Below, piece by piece: positions 36,551 to 46,889 of a DNA stretch of 64,000 nt. The DNA comes from Haemaphysalis longicornis. Lineage: Eukaryota; Arthropoda; Arachnida; Ixodida; Ixodidae. The notes under the pieces are model-generated. The model made no database searches. It saw only the letters and a list, made by a program, of their open reading frames with translations, and was not told the origin of the DNA. Position numbers and translations under genes: made by a program. Location: contig CM023453.1 of NCBI GenBank assembly GCA_013339765.2, positions 33,884,468 to 33,948,467 of the forward strand, written 5' to 3'. How positions within the stretch are numbered: the stretch's first letter is position 1; the number at the start of each line of letters is the position of its first letter.

Positions 36551-37020
36551 CCGGTGTCGTCCAGGCTTGCGCATGGGCTGTACCACGTGAGGAGCTCGCA
36601 AAAATAAACAAAGAAAAAATTCCTGAGCGCACGTGACCAGCGTGCTTCGGGAGGAGCGAGGAGCGCCCGGCGTAGGTCAGCTCGGCCTTCCAGAACACTC
36701 TGCCCAGCGTTCGTGGCGTGATCTCTCACTTGCTGTTCTCCTCGCCAGTTCACGTGCGTTCGCACCTGAGGTGGGCAGCGCAGACGCCGAGTTCCAGATA
36801 CAGACTACAAGTTGGCGAAGTCGCTTGCCGCGGATTCTTGCGCCTGCTAACGTGGTTCACTTTGGAGCAGACGCGAAAGCCTGCGTACGAGACGATTCGG
36901 GCCTGCCAGCCATGGAGAACTTTCAGCGGCAAGTTTGGAAATCCATGCGAGTGCAACAGCCGGGTCCGCGACGAAAGGGACAAGGCCGCCAGCTCTGCTG
37001 TTTCTCGCGACTTGCACCAC
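36551..37020 (+). repeat. Interspersed repeat family B, copy 2
   Basis: This is the second copy of the element at 14752-15145, about 75 bases longer because of an insertion around 36780-36840 (gagttccagatacagac to gcttgccg). The longest plus frame (142 codons) is not shared with copy 1, so coding is unlikely. It ends close to the TIR element beginning at 37091. Confidence 0.7.
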
Positions 37021-37090
37021 TTGTGCAAGCTGCGCCAAATTTTATTACCTATCTCCATTAGATACGTTGTATCCCTATAAGGTGTTAAGG

Positions 37091-37810
37091 CCCAACGCCA
37101 TGGACGCGTTAACTCAACGTACTCGCGCATCGACGTAGCTCGGCGTAAGCGCGCGTAAAATCGGCGTACTCCGGCGTACGCTAAACACACTGCTACGCGC
37201 TTGTTCGGCAAATTTCAGGGCCAGGCAGACAACGACGCAAACTTCGGCCGCGCGCTGCTGACATCGACCTCCGGCGGTGATGTTACCTCGCGGTCAGGTC
37301 GAATAGCAAGTAAATGCTATGGATAAATAAACGAACATAACTATTAAACATGCGATAAAACTAAGTAATTTGTAAAATACAGAGAGCAGACAACGGGAGA
37401 AAACGCGTGAAGCAACGAGCAACTATGGGAGCGAGGAAGTTTACGCCAAATAAAGCGGGGGGCTTGAAGCCTGCCAAGTAAGCATATTGATTCTTTGCGT
37501 TTTCCAATATCGCAAGTTCTGTTTTAGTTGTTTCTGTATTAAATAGATGTAGTTTTGTGAGAATTGGCATCATTTATTATTTGCTTTATTTCAGTCAAAA
37601 TGTATTTGAACTGGTCGCCAGAACTGGTTGAACCGGCTGAACGGGTCATCCGGGGTATCCTCTAGCCACACTGCGTTCCGCAGCGGAGTACGCTGGGCTT
37701 ACGCGCGCTTCGCGGCGCCTATGTGGTTAGTCGCCCTCTACGGCGCGTATGTCGCCGCAGGCCTACATCGATGCGCGAGTACGTCGATTTTACGCGTCCA
37801 TGTGGTTGGG
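37091..37810. mobile_element. Long-TIR DNA element, non-autonomous
   Basis: The left terminus (cccaacgccatggacgcg, then cgtactcgcgcatcga) recurs inverted at the right (cccaaccacatggacgcg, then cgtactcgcgcatcga), with about 85 percent identity over the outer 48 bases. Weaker inverted similarity continues inward to about 130 bases (taagcgcgcgtaa and gcgtactccg blocks). The 720-base unit has only short frames. No target duplication is obvious, so the superfamily is open. Confidence 0.65.
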
Positions 37811-38850
37811 AAACAGACACAGCCCCTTTTAAGTCGGCTGCAGTACTGTGCGCAGGTGCGCTACTAGAAAAACAAATTTCCAGGATACATATGAGGAAAA
37901 TTATATCAAAGTGTACCGCCCTTTATCAATAGCGATTTCGTGCGGGGCAAAAGCTTCATCAAACGTAACAGACGGGCGGTCTACTTCTTTCATTTAGTTC
38001 GAATAGAATTGCATAAGCATTTAGCAGGCGGCTGCTATGTGCATTGGCCCAACGGATGGCCTATCAGTTGATGGCACTGGATGGCACTGGATGGCACTGG
38101 ATGGCCGGATGGAGCACTGTGACTAAAGGCCGGATTAGAGGCTCCATTCGCTCTCCTGAGGGTACCTTCCGCCGTATTCTACGTGAATGAAGAATCGCTG
38201 CGTCCAAGCGAGCAAATTTGAGGAATAATCAAGCCCCGTGAACTATTTTAGTAAAAGGGAAAATGTGATCTTCGCTGTGGCATAAGAATGCGAAACGGCA
38301 TGCTTGCATGCGTCACTTCAGCGTGCACGACACATTTCTCGTGTCGAATCTTGCGCTGCGCTTCGTCAGGGGCTTATTTGGTCTTTCGACCGCGATAATT
38401 GGCCTCTCCAAGGCGTGGGGTTGGAACAGATCTACGGGAGTTTATAACTGGTTTGTGGCTTAGGTCAACTCCAACTGCACCTTTCTTGAAACATTGGACG
38501 CATCTTCGAACTCGACAACGCCATTTCACTTACGGCTAGTACTTCAATTGTTCGGGATCTCTGCGATCATTTAGTAAAGTCAAACAAAGCGATTTAAAAC
38601 AAAGTGAAGATGAACACGAAGACGTTAATTATAAGAACGGCTTTTCGAATTAATTTACGCGCAAGCTTGCCGAGGAATACACCTCAATATTGGCAATGGC
38701 ACGCAGATGCATAAAGCCGAGCTTGTTCAAAATAATTATACCGAAAATTCAGGGAAGTTATTAGACTTGAATGGCGAAGCTGGTGTAGGTGAACATTGCC
38801 GGACACATAGATAACTGTCAGTGTCATTATTTATTTGCATAGTTGCGGTG
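37811..38850. other. No gene recognised
   Basis: Nothing coding is supported. Three tandem copies of tggcactggatg occur at about 38071-38108. The terminal 100 bases would be the 3' side of the small minus-strand ORF at 38851. Confidence 0.4.
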
Positions 38851-39039
38851 CTAGTAATCGTCGTCATAAGCATCGAAGCGGTCGTCGTTCTCTTCACGGC
38901 CAGTGGTGGGTGCAAAGTCATCCTCGACATTGTAGATTTCCACCAGCTCTTCGTCATCGACTCGAGGCAGCGGTGGCGGGATCTGCAAGTCGTCTCGGGA
39001 AGGGTTGGCACACTCAGAGCAATGTCTACAATTATCCAT
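38851..39039 (-). CDS. Small acidic ORF, possible terminal exon
   Basis: The 62-residue frame starts MDNCRHCSECANPSRDD and ends FDAYDDDY. It has three Cys near the start and a strongly acidic C-terminus (VDDEELVEIYNVEDDF), an unusual composition for a chance frame. An acceptor-like ttgtag precedes the second codon group, so it could be the last exon of a longer protein. A caaataaataatg poly(A)-like signal lies 15-25 bases past the stop. I do not recognise the family; a transposase C-terminus is one possibility. It lies 60 bases from a Helentron-like element. Confidence 0.35.
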   Translation of the reverse strand: MDNCRHCSECANPSRDDLQIPPPLPRVDDEELVEIYNVEDDFAPTTGREENDDRFDAYDDDY

Positions 39040-39100
39040 AATGGCTTCTAGAGAATGCGACGACCGTGGCGGGTGACCGCTCCCAAGCTGGGTGTCTTTT

Positions 39101-39452
39101 AAATGCAGAGCATTTCAGTAACTCACGATGTCACCCGCGTTGACGTCCGTAGTCCGCACCGCACCCCTCCCTACTATATATAAAAAAAATACTATCCGAC
39201 GCCCGGTTTCGATCCCTCGACCCTGCGGGCGGAACGCAATGTATATGGTGCTCTACCCACTGCGCCACAAAGCCGACACAGAATGGGACGCAACGAACGC
39301 GCCTTATATCGTTGACTCATTCAAATTACTGCTGACGAGCGCTCTCTCGTCAGCAGTTGCCACAAGTGGAACAACATTAACGTAACGCAAACTACTTAAC
39401 GTCGTGCGCCCCCGGAAATGCTCTGCATTTGATCGTGCCCCTCGCGAGGGGG
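39101..39452 (+). mobile_element. Helentron-like non-autonomous element (HINE-like), complete
   Basis: The left end is the palindrome aaatgcagagcattt (39101-39115), directly after a T-run. The right end carries the same palindrome, aaatgctctgcattt (39416-39430), then a short spacer and a perfect hairpin cccctcg/cgagggg (39438-39451). A 5' short repeat, an inverted copy near the 3' end, a terminal hairpin and insertion next to T are the hallmarks reported for Helentron/Helitron2 elements. Inside are a tRNA-like stretch (minus) and an 11-bp hairpin at 39329-39356. No protein is encoded. Confidence 0.65.
39195..39275 (-). repeat. tRNA-like segment with pol III A and B boxes
   Basis: On the minus strand tggcgcagtgggtagagc is an A box with D-arm character (39250-39267) and ggatcgaaacc (39205-39215) is a B box, about 40 bases apart. 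No CCA-ready acceptor stem was found to pair, so this is a tRNA-derived SINE head or pseudogene rather than a functional tRNA. Confidence 0.55.
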
Positions 39453-39753
39453 ATGTTTCACTGCGTCTTCTCTCGGTCGCGGGACCCGTGGCGCCATCTG
39501 GCGGAGGCGCGGCACAACTCGTAGCACTTTCTTTGAAAAAGCGGCTCGAAAGCGCGGCAAATATGAAATAGGGATGTCGCGCTTTCGAGGCAATCCGCCG
39601 ACGCGGCTGCTTTGTGTACAGACTCGGCGGCGAGCGTCCCGGGATTCTGGTGCCGACCGAACCCCATTTTTTTTATATAGTAGGGACAACGACGGTGCGG
39701 ACTACGGACGTCAACGCGGGTGACATCGTGAGTTACTGAAATGCTCTGCATTT
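39453..39753 (-). mobile_element. Helentron-like element, inverted 5' part
   Basis: Read from 39753 on the minus strand, the first 61 bases are identical to the start of the element at 39101, and tccctactatata plus poly-A also matches. After this the interiors differ. The copy runs up to the terminal hairpin of the first element and has no 3' palindrome of its own. It is therefore a 5' portion joined head-on, or the result of an inversion. Confidence 0.6.
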
Positions 39754-41296
<1,543 letters not shown>

Positions 41297-41466
41297 ATAA
41301 ACGTTTATTTAAATCAACAGGGGGATTGTTGATTTGATTGATTGTAGGGTTTAACGCGCCGACGCAATGCAGGTGATCAGGCGCGCCGTAGTGGAGGGCT
41401 CCGGATTAATTTTGACTACCTGGGGATCTTTAACGTGCGCCGAAATCTCGTACACACGGGCGTTTT

Positions 41467-42149
41467 AAATGCGAATGCATTTATTAGCCGGGGGTTGTCT
41501 TGCTCCGTTGGCCGGCGTGCGCCTGCATCCCTCCAGCGCGAGCGCACGTGAGCGCGCGCACGTGCGCTCGCGCCTCGTAGTTCTGCCTTCGTCGTCGTCG
41601 TCGTCGTAAATGCGAATGCATTTCTTTCGCCGTCGTCGTCGTCGTCGCACGTGCGCTCGCGCCTCGTAGTTCTGCCTTCGTCGTCGTCGTCGTAAATGCG
41701 AATGAATGATGGACGCGGCTATGGAAAGTGTGCGCGTGCGCTCCAAACCCTCTGACCCCATAGTCTTGGTTGGCGACTTCAACGTTGACGTGCGCAAGAA
41801 GAGTGGCGAGTGGCTGGTCGAGTACATGCAGGCCAGGCACTCTATGCATTGTCTCTCTGCCGGCTTCGACACGTGCCCCACTACCATTCACGGGAGTTGC
41901 ACTGATCTGGTCTTTACGCGAAACTGTGACGCGCGTATGCTTCTCAAAGACCCTTTGACCGTGCACTTTAGCGATAACAAGGCAGTGATTGTGGCCGTCA
42001 GGTACAACGATAACACAAACAGGTGCTGATGAATAAATGATTACGTTCACACTCTCGTCATTAATTACGCCATTAATCGCAACACACTCATCGGTGCGCC
42101 CAATGCATTCGCATTTCTGCACGATTCCCTTCGGGGAGGTGCGGGGGAA
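41467..42149 (+). mobile_element. Helentron-like element with endonuclease fragment
   Basis: It starts with aaatgcgaatgcattt (41467-41482). Near its right end comes the inverted copy aatgcattcgcattt (about 42105-42119), followed by a hairpin tccc-ttcg-ggga (42126-42137). Insertion is between T residues of the SINE. The left half holds two tandem units of 86 bases with (CGT)n runs and repeats of the terminal palindrome (41608-41623, 41694). The right half encodes an endonuclease-like domain. All this fits a Helentron derivative that lost Rep and helicase. Confidence 0.75.
41706..42029 (+). pseudogene. Endonuclease (EEP) domain of Helentron type
   Basis: The 107-residue frame shows the exonuclease-endonuclease-phosphatase pattern: VLVGDFNVDV (Asp and Asn of the active site), GSCTDLVFTRN, then VHFSDNKAVIV. 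The last block usually reads SDH with a catalytic His, and here it is Asn. Helentrons carry such an endonuclease C-terminal to the helicase; LINE endonucleases are the alternative, but the flanking termini favour Helentron. The N-terminal part of the domain is missing, so it is a non-functional remnant. Confidence 0.65.
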
Positions 42150-42540
42150 TTTTTTTTTGCTTTTCGCCTCCATCAGAAAAGCGGCCGCCGCGGCCGGGAA
42201 TCGAACCCGCGACCTCGTGCTCAGCAGCACAACGCCTTAGCCACTGAGCCACGCGGCGGGTAACAGGGGGATTGTATTGAATCTTGATGGAGGCGTTCTC
42301 TGTCCAAGATGCCTTGAGCGCGGGCAGCATCGACAGCCCTTTGAGTCAGCCGAAGCTGGTCGTCCAGGCCGGTGCTCGCCAAGACACTCTCCCAAAGCTC
42401 GGCAGTAGAAAGTTGCAGGATGGGAAAACAAGGCTTGGAGGAATAAAATGGAAATGGAGTTGGGCGACGTTTGCCTGGAATGGAATGAGAATGGGACGGG
42501 CTCAGTTTTTGAAGTAGCTGTCCCGATCTTAAGTTGCGAC

Positions 42541-43080
42541 ATACATCCAAGCTGGCTCTGATCGAGCATCACTACAACCCGAGCAGCCCACCGCTGTCTT
42601 CAGTTTTTGGGCGGTTGCTGTGAACTCGTGGATGAAAGTCGTGACTCCCAGTGAATCAGCCAAAAGAGAAGCTCTGAACAAGTAAAATGTTTCTAGCACC
42701 CAAGGTGCGCCAAAGTGACTGCTCCGCGCGACTACCCTCGTATTCCGCAGCCTCGCAATCGTCAAAACACAGAGCAGCAAGTGGGCCACCCTTCCCCGCA
42801 ATGGAGATCCCAACATCCGCTGCCATGGATCTGATGTTGAAGGGTAGCATTAATGAACAATTTTTTAAATGCCCGTTGTCAGCCTGAAACAAACAAAGCG
42901 TAATGTGCCCAAATAGCATACGACATTTGAACGAATTGGGAGCGATTATGACATGGTCGCACTCTCAAATTCCTGTGCTGTCACATAATTCCAAAACGTT
43001 GATACAATGGTGCCGTGATGGAGTTAGTCACTCCTTCATTCTCCAACATTTCAGTTCAGTAGTTCGCTTTTAGGGGAGAA
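42541..43080. other. No gene recognised
   Basis: The minus strand has frames reading RSMAADVGISIAGKGG and, in another frame, VTTFIHEFTATAQKL, which look more protein-like than background but match no family I know. They may be an old exon or a transposon fragment with one frameshift. Confidence 0.3.
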
Positions 43081-43084
43081 GGAC

Positions 43085-43300
43085 CTTAGGTTGGTTGGTT
43101 GGTAAAAACTTTATTGGGTTGGTAAAAACTTCGGGCGTCGGGCTGTCGGCGTCTCATGTCGTCGTCGTCGTTCGTCGCCGTATTCTCATATGGTCATGGT
43201 ACTAAAACACAGTGCCACTCGTTTTCCAACGCCTCGTGCTAGAACGTTTCACCTCCGTGGGCAAAAACGCGTACCTAAAGAACCCACCGGGACACTCGTT
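43085..43300 (-). repeat. Interspersed repeat family C, copy 1
   Basis: The minus strand reads gcgtttttgcccacgg, then gaaacgttctag and gaggcgttggaaaacgag, then gacgacgac and gccgacagcccg. The same order occurs on the plus strand at 56450-56655. It ends in accaacccaataaag and (ACC A)n-type units near 43087-43110, a retroelement-like terminus with AATAAA. Confidence 0.6.
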
Positions 43301-43611
43301 TTTCGTATCGCGCTTGCTTGCTTGCTTCTATTTCGCTCCGTACTCGCTTTAACTTTAAAATTTGCAGTTCTCCGTTTCGAATCTCACTTCCCCTCTGTCT
43401 TCGTGACTGGGATGTCGCGTATATCAGCGCGCGCCGCGTGGCAAGAGAGAGACTTAATATCTTTGAACACGCTTATACACTGCGTGCTTCGCCCCATCCC
43501 AGGTTTCACGTTAGTGGAGATGGCCCGGTTTTTAATTTAACGCTTACAAGCTTTACTTCAGGAGAGAACGTGCGCTACCATGTGTGTGAAGCGGGCTGCT
43601 GCCAGGCGGTG

Positions 43612-44037
43612 TAAAGGCCCGTCCACACTTGCGACGAAGCGACGCGACAAAGCGACGAAGGCGAAAGCGATCGCCACCCTTGCTGTTCACACTTGCACGC
43701 GACATCGAGCGACGGGCGACGACTATTTTTTTGCTTTTCTTGTTATCGTCTCGCGCTTGGAGTGAGACTTCACGGGAGCTTCGCCGCTTGTGGAGACACA
43801 GCATATGGGTGCTTTGGCAGGATATGACGTCAGGAAGTCTCGCCTCCTGCTTCCGCTTCAAAAGCTACGGCGCGACGGAGGCGACCAAATTTGGTCGAGA
43901 CTAGAGTGAACTAGAATAGTCGAGACCGATCGCTTTCGTCGCGCGACGAAAGCGATGAAAGGCGGCGAAAGCGACAGAAATTGCCGTCGCTTTCATCGCT
44001 TTCGCTCGCTTTCGTCGCTAGTGTGAACGGGCCTTAA
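43612..44037. mobile_element. MITE with TTAA-type target site
   Basis: The termini are ggcccgtccacactt at 43616-43630 and, inverted, ggcccgttcacact at 44020-44033, with similarity continuing through gcgacgaa. Flanks are taaa on the left and ttaa on the right, close to a TTAA duplication as used by piggyBac-like transposons. The interior is rich in gcgac/gaaagcga repeats and is non-coding. A second inverted layer (cgctttcgtcgcgcgacgaaagcg) lies near 43930-43955. Confidence 0.7.
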
Positions 44038-44639
44038 GGGTTGCACGCATGTGAACGTCTTTAGGGGTGAGCCTCGCTCAAGCATTACGTGACTCAGGTG
44101 GCCGAAAACGCGCTGTCCCCGAATATGTGTTACGCCAGAAATGTTGGCGTACAATTTCAATTACATGCGACCAGCGGGTATGATTGCCTCCGGCATGTGT
44201 CGGCCTGCGGGTATGCGTTGACCTTACGTATGTATTGGCTGCGAACGCGAGTACGCGCACAGGTCTGACATTCCCACTGCCTGGTACGTGTATGTGGCTG
44301 AACAAACAACTCTGATGATGTATTATAAATGTTTATTAACCAAGGGGCGGCCGGTGTCCCAAGAAAAGATGTGAAAATGCCGAAATGTAACCAGTCGAAC
44401 TGCTGGCCAGGAAGGAATAGACGCGGGTATGCCATGGTCTGACGTTATAATACTACCGAGCACGATTTGAGGTCTAATGTCTTCAATCGGTACCTCAGCT
44501 TGATGAGTTTGGTGTTGCCGTACGTCGTTAGGCTGAACGATAAGGTTTTCTGACGTTAAGCCTGGACGTATACGTCTAAAAATAGCGATTGGCGAAGGCT
44601 CTTGGTCATAACAATGGATAAAATAATTTTTTTTCTTGC
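44038..44639. other. No gene recognised
   Basis: Short frames on the minus strand cover it without known motifs. One of them runs on into the element at 44640-45017. Confidence 0.4.
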
Positions 44640-45017
44640 GCGGCTGGAGCCTGTCTGCGGCATTTCGAACGCGCCATTTTTTTCTCGCACGGCCCAACCA
44701 AACCCAATGAGCTTTCCTAACTAAATGAACGCGGGGGCTGCCGGTTATATACGCAGATTTTGCCTGAAATGTACCTGCAGTTTTCTTTCCACTAAACAAC
44801 GGGGAGATGTATGACAAGCGCCAGCGGTTCACGAGGTTCAAACGGTTATGACTATTTAAATCGCGTGGTTTTCGAAGCCTCAGCGTGACACCCTGACGAC
44901 GGTATACAGAAGCCTCTACCTGAGTCCGTTATCCCGCTGCGCCGCCTGAATCCGGCAGCCGCATCGACCGTTAGCGAGCTACGACGACTAGGCGAGCCCA
45001 TAAAGTGCTCTGCACTT
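44640..45017 (-). mobile_element. Helentron-like non-autonomous element, copy B
   Basis: This is the inverted partner of 8642-9040. From the palindrome aagtgctctgcactt (45003-45017), beside an A-run that reads as T on this strand, it follows the same blocks for about 370 bases: gggctcgcctagtcgtcg, then gcttcgaaaaccacgcg, gaaccgctggcgcttgtca and aaaactgcaggtacattt. The distal end grades into poly-A and unmatched sequence. Confidence 0.55.
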
Positions 45018-45309
45018 AAAAAATGGGGCTACTCCACGCAATAACTACAAAGCAACGGGAAAATATACACGACGGTCTGTTGCAGGTGGGATTCTTTTAA
45101 TGATGAATAGAAGTCAGCCTGGCAGGGAGCTTGGCTTGGACCTCTTAACGGAGCCCCTAAAGCGGTAAGGCAATGCTCCATTTCTCGATTTTGGAATGGG
45201 CAGACGAGAACAGAAGCAGGCTTTTCCTCGAGCGGGGCGCTTCCCTCCAGCAAACATGGCTGGACACCTTTTGCGTGAAAGACCACACAAAACCTTGCGT
45301 ATAATGTAG

Positions 45310-45640
45310 GCGCTGTGTTTTGTATGAAGTTACTCTGTCCTGTGGAAAGACCTATATTGGTCAGACCGATCGCCTCCGCGAGCATGCAAGCACACTAAAA
45401 ACAGGCACTGGCAGCAACCTTGCCACACATTGTCGCGACCACGGGTGCTCGCCCAGCTTCCACGATACGCGTGTTGTACGAACACATAAGGGTCAGCGCG
45501 AGTGTGAAATCTATGAAGCATACCTCATTCACAGGGCAGACGGCGATTGTGTTAGTAAGCCTTCTGTTGAATTACGAGGTAAAGAATACCGCTATCTGGA
45601 CTCATAAAAAACCAAGCTGCACTCTCCAGGATTGCCTTTG
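45310..45640 (+). pseudogene. Penelope-like element fragment, GIY-YIG domain
   Basis: The frame 45320-45607 encodes CGKTYIGQTD, RLREHASTLKTGTGSNL, ECEIYEAYLIH and KEYRYLDS, a GIY-YIG domain clearly related to 17974-18276. About four residues are deleted between the YIGQT segment and RLREH. A few dozen bases downstream may be its 3' end. No termini or target duplication were found. It ends about 60 bases before the LINE tail at 45702. Confidence 0.75.
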
Positions 45641-45727
45641 CTTGCCTCGCGCCTCTGGCCACGTTTTATATCGCTGCGCTGTATCAGCATTGCTAACTTT
45701 TTGGTGGTGGTGGTGGTGGAGAAACAT

Positions 45728-45958
45728 TTATTCAAGCGAAAGAGGTTCGCGCTTGAAAGCGGGAGAAGCCCTCAGTCCAGGGCCCCTGCGGCGGCGGCGG
45801 TTCTGCGTGCCCGGTCCACAGGATCCGAACTGCACAGCGGGGCCTCCCCACTGCTCGAGGGTGGGGAAATAATGGGGGGCTGCTGGTGTGTTTTGGCAAG
45901 CCCACGTAGTGTGGTACATTGGATGTTCGCTGCAGTGTGGACATGTTGGTGGATACAT
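45728..45958 (-). pseudogene. LINE C-terminal Cys/His tail
   Basis: The frame contains MYPPTCPHCSEHPMYHTTWACQ, a CCHC-like knuckle that follows RNase H in this LINE group, then a Trp/Gly-rich end and a stop at 45728. It is in a different frame from the RNase H pieces upstream. Confidence 0.7.
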
Positions 45959-46023
45959 TGTGGGGTGTATGATGTGCAGGAAGCTAAGGTGGGGGTATAT
46001 GTTTGTCTGTAGTTGCCGTCAGA

Positions 46024-46697
46024 CTACAGCCTCCTCTCGGGTGAGCTTCTGGTGCGGTGGTGGGTATAGGCACATCTGGCAAGGCGGTGGCGTTGCAGAA
46101 GTGCACGGTACTGCTGCTGGATAGGCTCTGGGTCACGGAGCGACTGGTGCGGTGCCCGGAGGGTGCATACTCGGGCTGTAGTGGGTGCTCGCTCATTTCC
46201 GTCGAGCCCTGCGTGACCTGGCATCCACATTAGTACAGTTGGGTTTAGAGTGTCCTTGTGCTTTTTTAGTAGTCGGAGAGCGCATATTGAGATTTGACCG
46301 TTGCCGTAGTTTCTGCATGCCTGCTGGCAGTCTGTAATTATATGAAGTGGGTTATTCGAAGTTGGAGACGTCATCGCCAGTGCAATGGCCGTTTCTTCGG
46401 CTTCAACGATGCTTTTGGTTTTTACGGTCGCAGTGCGAGCGACATCGCCCGAGCCGTCAATGACACTAACTGCTCTGGCTGGGACGCGTAGTGGGCCGCG
46501 TCCGCGAAGCGCACATGCGGGTGGTCAGAGTACTTCCCTTGCAGGAATTGTACCCGTGCTTGTCTGCGCTGTGCGTGATGCTCAGGATGCATGTTTCGCG
46601 GGAGCGGAGCAACCCTGATGAGCGTGCGGATGTCCTGAGGAACAGTTTCCGGACGAGGGTGGCTGGCGTCCGATATCCGGTAGCCTAGCTGCCTCAA
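46024..46697 (-). pseudogene. LINE RNase H domain, two frames
   Basis: The upstream frame (46422-46697) ends with VRFADAAHY, the first-Asp strand of RNase H. The downstream frame (46024-46374) continues with HIITDCQQACRNY (second Asp) and WMPGHAGLDGNERA (His and Gly-Asn motif), where the last Asp is lost at a frame change. One or two frameshifts separate the parts. Confidence 0.75.
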
Positions 46698-46889
46698 GCA
46701 CCGTGCGACCGGTCGAAGTTTGTCTGAGCCGCTCTAGTTGGCTGACAAGGTGGGCATCAATGATCTCCCGCACCTTGTTGTGCACCCCCAACGCTTCCAA
46801 CTTGCTAGTGGCGGTGTGAGGAAGGGAGGCCTACCGCTTGCTTGTACGCCTTCCGCAGTAGTATGTCAAGTTGGTCCAATTCCCGCGGT

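Larger units (their letters stand above)
41330..42261 (-). repeat. Ruka-type SINE interrupted by a Helentron-like element
   Basis: The SINE 3' part is at 41330-41466 and its 5' part at 42150-42261, both on the minus strand, with intact B box (gggttcgattccc) and A box (tggctcagtgg) in the 42180-42255 segment. Perfect 14-base duplications aacagggggattgt at 41316-41329 and 42262-42275 show that the SINE landed in the LINE 3' UTR. The break lies in the T-run between cacgggcg and gcttttcgcc. Confidence 0.9.

Noticed and set aside
39195..39275. A functional tRNA gene on the minus strand
   Set aside because: Box motifs only; no convincing cloverleaf, and it is embedded in a transposon-like unit.
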